Assembly (NCBI RefSeq): GCF_007005445.1
Contig: NZ_CP041387.1
Coordinates: 124,001 to 188,000, forward strand
DNA from: Rhodopseudomonas palustris
GTDB taxonomy: Bacteria; Pseudomonadota; Alphaproteobacteria; Rhizobiales; Xanthobacteraceae
DNA length: 64,000 nt
Direction of reading: 5' to 3'
Shown here: positions 53,005 to 60,175 of the stretch, piece after piece
Layout of the letters: every line of letters starts with the position of its first letter
Numbering within the stretch: the stretch's first letter is position 1
The notes under the pieces: model-generated
What the model was told of the DNA's origin: nothing
Database searches by the model: none
What the model saw: only the letters and a program-made list of their open reading frames with translations
Made by a program: the position numbers and the translations under genes

Positions 53005-54030
53005 TCACCGCTCCGTCAGCTTCAGTTCGATCCGGCGGTTGCGCCTGTAGGCGTCTTCGGTGTCGGCGGTGTCGAGTGGCTGGAATTCGGCGAAGCCGGC
53101 GGCGACCAGGCGCTGCGCCGGCACGCCGCGCGACATCAGATATTGCACCACCGAGATGGCGCGGGCGCTCGACAACTCCCAGTTCGACCTGAACGCACCT
53201 GTGATCGGCCGCCTGTCGGTGTGGCCGTCGACCCGCACCACCCAGGGCAGCTCGGCCGGGATTTGCTTGTCGAGCTCCTTCAGCGCGTCGGCGACCTTGT
53301 CGAGCTCGGCGCGGCCTTCCGGCAGCAGCAGCGCCTGACCGGTATCGAAGAATACTTCGGACTGGAAGACGAAACGATCGCCGACGATGCGGATGTCGGG
53401 CCGGTCGCCGAGGATGGCGCGCAGCCGGCCGAAGAACTCCGAGCGGTAGCGCGACAGCTCCTGCACCCGCTGCGCCAGCGCGACGTTCAGGCGCTGGCCG
53501 AGGTCCGCGATTCTGCTCTGGGACTCCTTGCCGCGCTTTTCGGATGCGTCGAGCGCGTCTTCCAGCGCGGCGAGCTGGCGACGCAGCGCGGCGATCTGCT
53601 GGTTCAGCACCTCGACCTGCGCCAGCGCGCGCGACGAGATCTGCTTCTCCGAATCCAGTGCCTTGTTCAGTTCGCCGGCGCGGCCGGCGGCGTCGTTGCC
53701 GGCGCCAGCGAGGCCGTCATACAGGCCCTTGACGCGGTCGCGCTCGCTCTCGGCGGCCGACAATCCCGCGCGCATCTGCGCGAGCTGTTCTTCGAGATTG
53801 AGCTTGCCGAGCTTCTCGAGCGACAGGATGTCGTTGAGCTGCGCGATCCTGGCATTCAGCTCGGCCAGCGCTTTGTCCTTGCCGGTGACCTCCTGCGACA
53901 GGAAGAACTGCACCACGAGAAATACCGTGAGCAGGAACACGACGCCGAGGATCAGCGTCGACAGCGCATCGACGAAGCCGGGCCAGTAGTTGAAGCCGGA
54001 CTCCTGCCGGCGGCCACGGGCGAGCGCCAT
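53005..54030 (-). CDS. MotB/OmpA-like peptidoglycan-binding membrane protein
   Basis: 341 residues from the ATG at 54030, sharing one base with the stop of the upstream gene. One N-terminal membrane helix (GFVDALSTLILGVVFLLTVF), a long coiled coil (about 50-205), then an OmpA-type domain (about 225-340): VFFDTGQALLLPEGRAELDK, VVRVDGHTDRRPI, NWELSSARAISVVQYL, RRNRRIELKLTE. The helix carries an Asp (GFVDAL) as in MotB, so it may use an ion flow with its partner. Not a flagellar MotB: no flagellar genes are near. Confidence 0.9.
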   Translation of the reverse strand: MALARGRRQESGFNYWPGFVDALSTLILGVVFLLTVFLVVQFFLSQEVTGKDKALAELNARIAQLNDILSLEKLGKLNLEEQLAQMRAGLSAAESERDRVKGLYDGLAGAGNDAAGRAGELNKALDSEKQISSRALAQVEVLNQQIAALRRQLAALEDALDASEKRGKESQSRIADLGQRLNVALAQRVQELSRYRSEFFGRLRAILGDRPDIRIVGDRFVFQSEVFFDTGQALLLPEGRAELDKVADALKELDKQIPAELPWVVRVDGHTDRRPITGAFRSNWELSSARAISVVQYLMSRGVPAQRLVAAGFAEFQPLDTADTEDAYRRNRRIELKLTER

Positions 54031-55028
54031 CAGCCCTTCTCCGGCTGGCGCACCAGTTCGGTCAGCAGTTCCTTGATTTCGCGGTTCTGTTCGCCCTGGG
54101 CGTCGGCCCATTCGCGGATCATCTGCTGCTCGTTGCGCATATGCGCCACCAGGCTCTGGATCGCGTTGGCGAGGTTGGCCATCGCGGCGGTGGTGGCGCG
54201 GTTGGCGCCGCCGTCTTCCAGCGTCAGCCGGAGCCGCTCCAGCGCGGCTTGCAGATCCGCGCTGCCGGCGAGCACGCCGTCTCCCGTCTGGCCGCGCACG
54301 GCCGAGGCCAGCCAGTCTTCGAGGTCGGTATAGAACCGATTCTGCGCCTGGCTGGATTGCAGGTCGAGAAAGCCGAGGATCAGCGATCCGGCGAGACCGA
54401 ACAGTGACGACGAGAACGAAATCCCCATGCCGCCGAGCGGCGCGGCGAGCCCCTCCTTCAGCGTGTCGAACAGTGAGCCGGCATCGCCGGTGACCTTCAG
54501 GCTGCCGATCACCGCGCCGATCGAGCCGACGGTTTCGATCAGGCCCCAGAAGGTGCCGAGCAGGCCGAGGAACACCAAGAGCCCGGTCATGTAGCGAGAG
54601 ATGTCGCGGGCCTCGTCCAGCCGTGTGGCGATCGAGTCGAGCAGGTGCCGCATCGTCTGCGGCGAGATCGCGATCCGTCCCGAACGTTCGCCGCCGAGGA
54701 TCGCCGCCATCGGCGCCAGCAGGCTCGGCCTTCTGTCGAGCGCCAGCCCGGGATCGTTGAGGCGGAAATTGTTGACCCAACTGACCTCGGGATACAGCCG
54801 GACCACCTGGCGGAAGGCCAGCACGATGCCGATCACCAGCACCGCGCAGATCAGGCCGTTGAGGCCCGGATTGGCCATGAACGCGGCCAGGATCTGCTTG
54901 TACAGCACCACCACGATCAGCGCGCACAGCACCAGGAACACCAGCATCCGCACCAGGAAGATTCGCGGCGACGACAGCTTGTCGAGTTCGATCTCCATCG
55001 CGCGGTGCGGGGAAGGGCCTGAAGCCAT
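54030..55028 (-). CDS. MotA/TolQ/ExbB-like membrane protein
   Basis: 332 residues from the ATG at 55028 (MASGPSPHRAMEIELDKL) with GGAGA upstream. Helices at about 15-40, 48-70, 160-180 and 210-235; the MotA_ExbB region includes TGLLVFLGLLGTFWGLIETV and PLGGMGISFSSSLFGLAGSL, the conserved ion-channel helices. The C-terminal coiled tail ends in ELLTELVRQPEKG. It forms a tightly coupled pair with the OmpA-domain protein that follows, most likely an envelope energy-transducing complex spanning to the peptidoglycan. Confidence 0.9.
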   Translation of the reverse strand: MASGPSPHRAMEIELDKLSSPRIFLVRMLVFLVLCALIVVVLYKQILAAFMANPGLNGLICAVLVIGIVLAFRQVVRLYPEVSWVNNFRLNDPGLALDRRPSLLAPMAAILGGERSGRIAISPQTMRHLLDSIATRLDEARDISRYMTGLLVFLGLLGTFWGLIETVGSIGAVIGSLKVTGDAGSLFDTLKEGLAAPLGGMGISFSSSLFGLAGSLILGFLDLQSSQAQNRFYTDLEDWLASAVRGQTGDGVLAGSADLQAALERLRLTLEDGGANRATTAAMANLANAIQSLVAHMRNEQQMIREWADAQGEQNREIKELLTELVRQPEKG

Positions 55029-55209
55029 CGTCGGTTCTGTCTCCGGTTTGCCGGAAGCGGCTGTTTCACCCAATATGGCACAGCGCGGCCCGGAAGGAAG
55101 CCGCCGCGGCGGTTATCCGCGTCCGCGTGGGCCGAGGAACTCGAATCCGAAACGTCGACGCGGCCAAGACGTATCTGCCGGTTCAGCATGGCAGTCGAAC
55201 GACGGGTGG

Positions 55210-56037
55210 ATGATGACAGGTGTGTATCTCGGAGCGCTGGCGGGAATCGCGGTGGCGCTGGCGGTGCTGATGGCGGGCGCCTGGGTGGTGCAGCAGCGCA
55301 CCGGCAATTCCGGCTGGGTCGACACCATCTGGACGTTCTCGCTTGGGCTGACCGGCGCGGTCTCGTCGCTGGCGCCGGTCGACGGCACGGCGCCGGACGC
55401 GCGGCAATGGCTGGTCGCGGTGCTGGTCGCGGCGTGGTCGGCCCGGCTCGGTTCGCACATCGCCGCCCGCACCCGGCACGTCACCGACGATCCGCGCTAC
55501 GCCGCCTATGCGGCGCAATGGGGTGCCGACGCGCCGAAGAAGATGTTCTTTTTCCTGCAGAATCAGGCCTACGGCAGCATCCCGCTGGTGTTCGCGATCT
55601 TCGTCGCCGCGCATGCGCCGGCCGGCAGCCTGCGGCTGCAGGACTATGTCGGCGCGCTGATCCTGATCGTGGGGATCGCCGGCGAAGGGCTGGCCGATTC
55701 CCAGCTCAAGGCGTTCCGCGAAGATCCGGCCAACAAGGGCAAGGTCTGCGACGCCGGCTTGTGGCGGTGGTCGCGGCATCCGAACTACTTCTTCCAGTGG
55801 TTCGGCTGGCTGGCCTATCCGGTGATCGCGATTCCGTTCGCCGAGCCGCTGTCGTACCTCTGGGGCTACGCGGCGCTGCTGGCACCGCTGTTCATGTACT
55901 GGATCCTGGTGTACGTCACCGGCATTCCGCCGCTCGAGGAGCAGATGCTGAAATCGCGCGGCGACCGCTACCGTGACTACCAGGCCCGAACCTCGATGTT
56001 CTTTCCGCTGCCACCGCGGCGCTCCGGCGCATCATGA
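55210..56037 (+). CDS. DUF1295 membrane protein (steroid-reductase-like fold)
   Basis: 275 residues from the ATG at 55210; ATG 55213 differs by one residue. About six hydrophobic helices; DUF1295 landmarks are NSGWVDTIWTFSLGLTG, RPEROXIDE-free RLGSHIAART region, DSQLKAFREDPANKGKVCDA, GLWRWSRHPNYFFQWFGWLA and LEEQMLKSRGDRYRDYQART. The RHPNYF motif places it in the isoprenylcysteine methyltransferase/steroid 5-alpha-reductase superfamily. Overlaps the following methyltransferase gene (ATGA), so the two proteins probably act together on lipids. Confidence 0.9.
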   Translation: MMTGVYLGALAGIAVALAVLMAGAWVVQQRTGNSGWVDTIWTFSLGLTGAVSSLAPVDGTAPDARQWLVAVLVAAWSARLGSHIAARTRHVTDDPRYAAYAAQWGADAPKKMFFFLQNQAYGSIPLVFAIFVAAHAPAGSLRLQDYVGALILIVGIAGEGLADSQLKAFREDPANKGKVCDAGLWRWSRHPNYFFQWFGWLAYPVIAIPFAEPLSYLWGYAALLAPLFMYWILVYVTGIPPLEEQMLKSRGDRYRDYQARTSMFFPLPPRRSGAS

Positions 56038-57059
56038 ACGCGCTCGCCTCGCTGATCGACATCGCCGAGCGGGTGCCGCTGCCGGATGCTGTGATCCGCC
56101 TCGGCATCCGGGCGCTGTGCGCGCGGACCGCCGCGAAGATGTCGCGCGGCAATCCGGCGACTGACGCCGCGCTCGCGCAGGCGATGGCCGCACGCGCGGT
56201 CGCCGAGCATACCGATGCGGCCAATGCTCAGCACTATGAGGTGCCGGCGGTGTTCTTCGGCAAGGTGCTCGGGCCGCACCGCAAGTACTCGTCGTGCTTC
56301 TATCGCGATGACGAAACCGACTTGGCGCAGGCCGAGGCGGAGGCGTTGCGGCTGACGATCGAGCACGCCGACCTGCGTGACGGCCAGTCGATTCTCGAAC
56401 TCGGCTGCGGCTGGGGCTCGCTGTCGCTGGCGATGGCCGAGCAGTTTCCCCATGCGCGGATCGTGTCGGTGTCGAACTCGGTGTCGCAGCGCGAGTACAT
56501 CGAACGCGAGACCGCGGCGCGGCGGCTGATGAATCTGCGCGTCGTGACCAGCGACATGAACGTGTTCGAGCCGCACGAGAAGTTCGACCGGGTGGTTTCG
56601 GTCGAGATGTTCGAGCACATGATGAACTGGCGCAAGCTGATGGGCTGGATCCGGGGCGGGCTGAAGCCGGACGGGTCGTTCTTCATGCACGTCTTCAGCC
56701 ACCGCCGCGGTGCTTACTTGTTCGACAGCGCCGACCGTGCCGACTGGATCGCACGGCATTTCTTCGCCGGCGGAGTGATGCCGAGCCATCGGCTGATCCA
56801 GCAGTATGCCGATCTGTTCAAGATCGACGAGCAATGGCGCTGGAGCGGCCGTCACTACCAGCGCACGGCGGACGACTGGCTGATCAATTTCGACAAGCAC
56901 CGGGGCGAGATCGAAACCATTCTGCGGCCGGTGTACGGCGACGACACCGCGTTGTGGATGCAGCGTTGGCGCTGGCTCTTCCTCGCCACCTCGGGCCTGT
57001 TCGGCTACGCCGACGGCGACGAATGGGGCGTCAGCCACTACCGTCTGAAGCCGGCTTGA
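56034..57059 (+). CDS. Cyclopropane-fatty-acid-synthase-like SAM methyltransferase
   Basis: 341 residues; the ATG at 56034 overlaps the DUF1295 stop. SAM-binding motif ILELGCGWGSLSLAMAEQFP, then IVSVSNSVSQREYI, VVTSDMNVF, VVSVEMFEHMMNW and FFMHVFSHRRGAYLFD. The HYEVPAVFFGKVLG start is CFA-like; the group also contains coclaurine N-methyltransferases. Likely methylates or cyclopropanates membrane lipid acyl chains, or an amine. Coupling to DUF1295 suggests a two-step lipid modification. Confidence 0.88.
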   Translation: MNALASLIDIAERVPLPDAVIRLGIRALCARTAAKMSRGNPATDAALAQAMAARAVAEHTDAANAQHYEVPAVFFGKVLGPHRKYSSCFYRDDETDLAQAEAEALRLTIEHADLRDGQSILELGCGWGSLSLAMAEQFPHARIVSVSNSVSQREYIERETAARRLMNLRVVTSDMNVFEPHEKFDRVVSVEMFEHMMNWRKLMGWIRGGLKPDGSFFMHVFSHRRGAYLFDSADRADWIARHFFAGGVMPSHRLIQQYADLFKIDEQWRWSGRHYQRTADDWLINFDKHRGEIETILRPVYGDDTALWMQRWRWLFLATSGLFGYADGDEWGVSHYRLKPA

Positions 57060-57339
57060 CGGCTCCGCAAGGGCGCGACCTGTTGTCGCTCTGCTCATGG
57101 TGCAAACCTCAGTGGCTCGCGCGTCCGTTGCAGCGCAACTCGGCCGCTCCAATTCACAACACAGTGAACTACAGCGTTTCTGCGTCATCCGGGGCCGCAA
57201 AATCCCGCTTAAGAAACAGCTAACTACATGGAACTAATCGGTTCTTGGTTCCCTCGCCGCCACGGCAAAATTGATCCGGCGCAATGCGGGTAGCGGTACT
57301 TTCCCTAGTTTTGCCTTCGACGAAAGCAGGAGGTGTGAC

Positions 57340-57531
57340 GTGTTTTTGGATTCTGTCGGATCGCTCGTGTTGTTCCTGACGTGCGCCGTCGGCCCTGCGT
57401 TGATAGCGTATCTCGTCGTTGACGATCTGTGGCGAAAGGCGACCCAGCGGGCCCAACCGCAGCCGCCGGCTCCGGTGGTGACGGCGAAGCAGCCTGCGAA
57501 GCGTAGCGGCTGGTTCGCCTGGGCTAACTGA
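57340..57531 (+). CDS. Small single-pass membrane protein
   Basis: 63 residues from a GTG at 57340 with a perfect AGGAGG six bases upstream. One N-terminal hydrophobic helix (SVGSLVLFLTCAVGPALIAY) and a short cytoplasmic Pro/Gln/Lys-rich tail ending in SGWFAWAN. The strong ribosome site supports a real gene. No known domain. Preceded by 280 bases with no recognisable gene. Confidence 0.65.
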   Translation: MFLDSVGSLVLFLTCAVGPALIAYLVVDDLWRKATQRAQPQPPAPVVTAKQPAKRSGWFAWAN

Positions 57532-57618
57532 GTTCTACGAGCCGAGTCTCGCGTTCAAGACGGGCGCACCCGCCGTCGAGCCTAACGGGTGCTCATCGCA
57601 AACAGTGAGGAAAGAGCC

Positions 57619-57819
57619 TTGACCATTGTTGCATTGATCGCAGCGATCTACGGGCTGGTCGGCCTGATCGGTCTGGTGGCCTTGATCATCGGCGGCCGTG
57701 AGGTCGTGGCGCAGAACGCGCACTGGAAGCGCTTCGACGACGCGCATTACTGGGATGATGCGGCCGAAGACTGGCGGCCGCACGAGCAAACGCGCACGTC
57801 GCAGGCCGTCACGGCCTGA
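57619..57819 (+). CDS. Small single-pass membrane protein
   Basis: 66 residues from a TTG at 57619 with GAGGAAAG upstream; a GTG at 57589 would extend it by ten residues. One hydrophobic segment (TIVALIAAIYGLVGLIGLVA LIIGG), then a polar tail HWKRFDDAHYWDDAAEDWRP rich in aromatics and Asp. Ends at a strong bidirectional terminator. No known family; possibly a stress-related membrane peptide like its upstream neighbour. Confidence 0.55.
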   Translation: MTIVALIAAIYGLVGLIGLVALIIGGREVVAQNAHWKRFDDAHYWDDAAEDWRPHEQTRTSQAVTA

Positions 57820-57868
57820 TTGGACGTTCTGCGCCTGCAACGCCAGTGGCGCAGCGTCGAACATTCCG

Positions 57869-57905
57869 AAAGCCGGCGTCCGCGCTCAGCGGATGCCGGC
57901 TTTTT
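57869..57905. terminator. Bidirectional terminator, 15-bp stem
   Basis: AAAGCCGGCGTCCGC-GCTCA-GCGGATGCCGGCTTTTT: paired A and T tracts on both sides serve the convergent small gene and the XRE gene. Confidence 0.85.
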
Positions 57906-58115
57906 CTATTCGTCGGCGACGTATTCGAGGATGTCGCCGGGCTGGCAGTCGAGCGCGGCGCAGATCCGCTCCAGCGTCTCGAAGCGAATGCCCTTCACCT
58001 TGCCTGACTTCAGAAGCGAGACGTTCTGCTCGGTGATGCCGATGCGCTCGGCGAGTTCCTTCGAACGCATCTTGCGCCGCGCCAGCATCACGTCGAGATT
58101 GACCACGATCGCCAT
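57906..58115 (-). CDS. XRE-family small regulator
   Basis: 69 residues, MAIVVNLDVMLARRKMRSKE LAERIGITEQNVSLLKSGKV then KGIRFETLERICAALDCQPGDILEY. Single helix-turn-helix of the YozG/HTH_26 type, consisting of the DNA-binding domain only. It starts 3 bases after the DUF2975 stop, so both are one unit. Small XRE proteins paired with DUF2975 membrane proteins are a recurrent arrangement. A 23-bp palindrome in front of the unit is the likely operator. Confidence 0.92.
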   Translation of the reverse strand: MAIVVNLDVMLARRKMRSKELAERIGITEQNVSLLKSGKVKGIRFETLERICAALDCQPGDILEYVADE

Positions 58116-58118
58116 CGA

Positions 58119-58697
58119 CTAGACGAAGCTCGCGTTTTCATCGGCAAGTCGTGCCGCCTCGCGCATCACCGCCGCGACTGCGATCAGTACGCCACCGACG
58201 ATCACCGAGACGTAATCGTTGCTCAAGAAGGTCAGCACCAGCAGCCGCTGCCCGGGCGGGTTGCCGAGCGACAGCGCGAGCGCCAACGCAGTTGCCGTGA
58301 TCGGGCCGAGCGCGCCCTGCGCCAGCACCGCGATGCCGAAGCGCTGCAGGTGGGTTGCGGCTGTGGCGGTGAAGACCTGGCCGCGGGCGAACTCGGCGAA
58401 CAGCGCTCGCACGTTCAACAGCCCCCACAGCATCACAGCAATCGGCACGGCGATGATGATCGCCGCCAGCGCCTGATTGCCGGCGTCGAGCGGCAACTGA
58501 TTGCCAACTTCGCCGAGCTTCGCCAGCAGCAGATTGCGTGCCCAGCTCGGCACCACGAACGCGGCGCCGACCAGCGCGCCGATCAGCACGATTCCAATCG
58601 TGGTCACCCATCCCATCGCCCGTGACAGTCGTACGAGTCTGGCGGCGGCTGGATCAGCCAATCCAAGCGCGGCGCCGGCGGATGTTCGTGCTTGCAT
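58119..58697 (-). CDS. DUF2975 membrane protein
   Basis: 192 residues, four hydrophobic helices (WVTTIGIVLIGALVGAAFVV; AIIIAVPIAVMLWGLLNVRA; ALGPITATALALALSLG; VIVGGVLIAVAAVMREAARL). The segment LFAEFARGQVFTATAATHLQ RFG between helices 2 and 3 and the closing REAARLADENASFV are typical of DUF2975. Function unknown; it probably modulates the small XRE regulator encoded behind it, for example by holding it at the membrane. Confidence 0.9.
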   Translation of the reverse strand: MQARTSAGAALGLADPAAARLVRLSRAMGWVTTIGIVLIGALVGAAFVVPSWARNLLLAKLGEVGNQLPLDAGNQALAAIIIAVPIAVMLWGLLNVRALFAEFARGQVFTATAATHLQRFGIAVLAQGALGPITATALALALSLGNPPGQRLLVLTFLSNDYVSVIVGGVLIAVAAVMREAARLADENASFV

Positions 58698-58726
58698 CGG
58701 GAAGCTCCATCATCTATTTCGAGATG

Positions 58727-58749
58727 AAATTATCGTAAAACGATAATTT
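58727..58749. promoter_or_regulatory. Perfect 9-bp inverted repeat, likely XRE operator
   Basis: AAATTATCG-TAAAA-CGATAATTT, a strikingly A/T-rich island between the DUF2975-XRE unit and the divergent lipoprotein gene. Position and symmetry fit autoregulation by the XRE protein. Confidence 0.7.
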
Positions 58750-58775
58750 ATCATCGTCAAGATAGGATGAGCGTC

Positions 58776-59354
58776 ATGCGCTTCCCCGCCTCGTTCAAAT
58801 TCGCTGCCGCCGCCATGGCGCTCGGCGCCCTGGCCGCCTGCAGCTCCGTTCCGGTCACCTCGATGGTCAAGCTCGCGCGCACCGATCTGTCGGCAACAGA
58901 TCCGGCGGCGCTGCGCATTGCGGTGCGGCTGCCGCAGGGCCTGCGCCCGCGCCGCGTGACGCTGCGCGTCACCGTGGCGGTCGGCGCGGAGAAACGCGAG
59001 CAGGCGTTTGTGCTGGCCGATCTGGACGATCCCGGCGAATTGCTGTCGCTGGCGGGTGAAGTGACGAGCGACACCATGATCTATGCTTTCCGGATTGTAC
59101 CCGCGGACGTGCCGCGGCTGCTCGCCGTTCGTGACGAGATGGCCGCCTACAAGGCGAAGGGCGAGCGCGGCTCGCTGACGATCGGGGTCGGCGCCGAAGC
59201 GTGCCGCACCGGCACGCTGCCGGCAAAGACGCTGATCACGACCTATCTGAAGACCGAACACGCCGGCGACTTCTTCCCGCTGACGCGCGACGTCGACCTG
59301 CGCAAGGACGTGCCGAAAGAGGCCGTCCCTGAACGGATTCCGCTTTGCGGCTAA
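58776..59354 (+). CDS. Hypothetical lipoprotein
   Basis: 192 residues from the ATG at 58776 with AGGA eight bases upstream; ATG 58767 overlaps that site. Lipobox ALAAC gives a lipidated Cys after a short signal peptide. The mature part is a beta-rich domain of about 165 residues (RIAVRLPQGLRPRRVTLRVT, ILADLDDPGEL-like segment, SLTIGVGAEACRTG, PLTRDVDLRKDV). No family recognised. Divergent from DUF2975-XRE and possibly under the same operator. Confidence 0.75.
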   Translation: MRFPASFKFAAAAMALGALAACSSVPVTSMVKLARTDLSATDPAALRIAVRLPQGLRPRRVTLRVTVAVGAEKREQAFVLADLDDPGELLSLAGEVTSDTMIYAFRIVPADVPRLLAVRDEMAAYKAKGERGSLTIGVGAEACRTGTLPAKTLITTYLKTEHAGDFFPLTRDVDLRKDVPKEAVPERIPLCG

Positions 59355-59370
59355 CGCGCGGGCGGCCCAA

Positions 59371-59544
59371 CCTCTCCCCGCGCGCGGGGAGAGGTCGACC
59401 GGCGAAGCCGGGCGGGTGAGGGGGCGTCTCCGCGAGTCCGAGCGTCTCGACCTGTGAGTTCGTAAGTCCAGATGACCGACATCCGCGCTCGGCGGCGTGG
59501 AAACGTCCCCTCATCCCACCCTTCTCCCCGCGCGCGGGGAGAAG
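59371..59544. repeat. Inverted pair of 24-bp palindromes
   Basis: CCTCTCCCCGCG/CGCGGGGAGAGG (59371-59394) and CTTCTCCCCGCG/CGCGGGGAGAAG (59521-59544), each a perfect hairpin. The flanking GGGTGAGGGG and CCCCTCATCCCACC are inverted, so the two units face each other. They lie between convergent lipoprotein and ubiX genes and may also act as terminators. Confidence 0.65.
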
Positions 59545-59572
59545 GAGCAGGCAGTGCATCGAATGATGCAGC

Positions 59573-60175
59573 TCAATTCTTCGGGCAGGTCGGCGGCGTG
59601 TCGTCGGACCATTCCGGCGCGGCCAGCTCCAGATCGTGCAATCCGAGCAATCCGATTGCGCGCAGCGCCATGTGGTCGATCATTTCCGCGATCGAGCGCG
59701 GCCGCTGATAGAACGCCGGCGACAGCGGCGCCACGATGGCGCCGATCTCGGTCGCCTGCGCCATGCTGCGGATATGGCCGAGATGCAGCGGCGTCTCGCG
59801 CAGCATCAGCACCAGCCGGCGCCGCTCCTTGAGCTGCACGTCGGCGGAGCGTACCAATAGATTGTCGAGATCGCCATGCGCGATCGCCGACAGGGTGCGG
59901 ATCGAGCACGGCGCCACGATCATGCCGGAGGTGCGGAACGAGCCGGAGGCGATGCAGGCGCCGACATCGTCGATCTTGTGAAAGCGATGCACCAGGTCGG
60001 CGGCGTGATCGAGCGCGTTGGGGCCGACCTCGTAGGCGATGGTCCGCCTTGCGGCTTTCGACACCACCAGATGCACTTCGCAATCGACCGAGGCCAGCAG
60101 TTCGACCACCCGCAGCCCCACCGCGGCGCCCGAGGCGCCGCTGATGCCGACCACGATGCGGTGCTGCGTGCTCAT
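59573..60175 (-). CDS. ubiX: Flavin prenyltransferase UbiX
   Basis: 200 residues from the ATG at 60175, which overlaps the ubiD stop (ATGA). Rossmann-like UbiX fold: IVVGISGASGAAVGLRVVEL, VVSKAARRTIAYE, MIVAPCSIRTLSAIAHGDLDNLL and LKERRRLVLMLRETPLH, the FMN and prenyl-phosphate sites. Adds a dimethylallyl group to FMN to make prenyl-FMN, the cofactor of UbiD. Translational coupling with ubiD fits this supply role. Ends near the 24-bp palindromes at 59521. Confidence 0.96.
   Translation of the reverse strand: MSTQHRIVVGISGASGAAVGLRVVELLASVDCEVHLVVSKAARRTIAYEVGPNALDHAADLVHRFHKIDDVGACIASGSFRTSGMIVAPCSIRTLSAIAHGDLDNLLVRSADVQLKERRRLVLMLRETPLHLGHIRSMAQATEIGAIVAPLSPAFYQRPRSIAEMIDHMALRAIGLLGLHDLELAAPEWSDDTPPTCPKN

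Noticed and set aside
53005..55028. Zorya-type defence system (ZorA/ZorB resemble MotA/MotB)
   Set aside because: No ZorC, helicase ZorD or nuclease ZorE next to the pair; neighbours are lipid and acetyltransferase genes.
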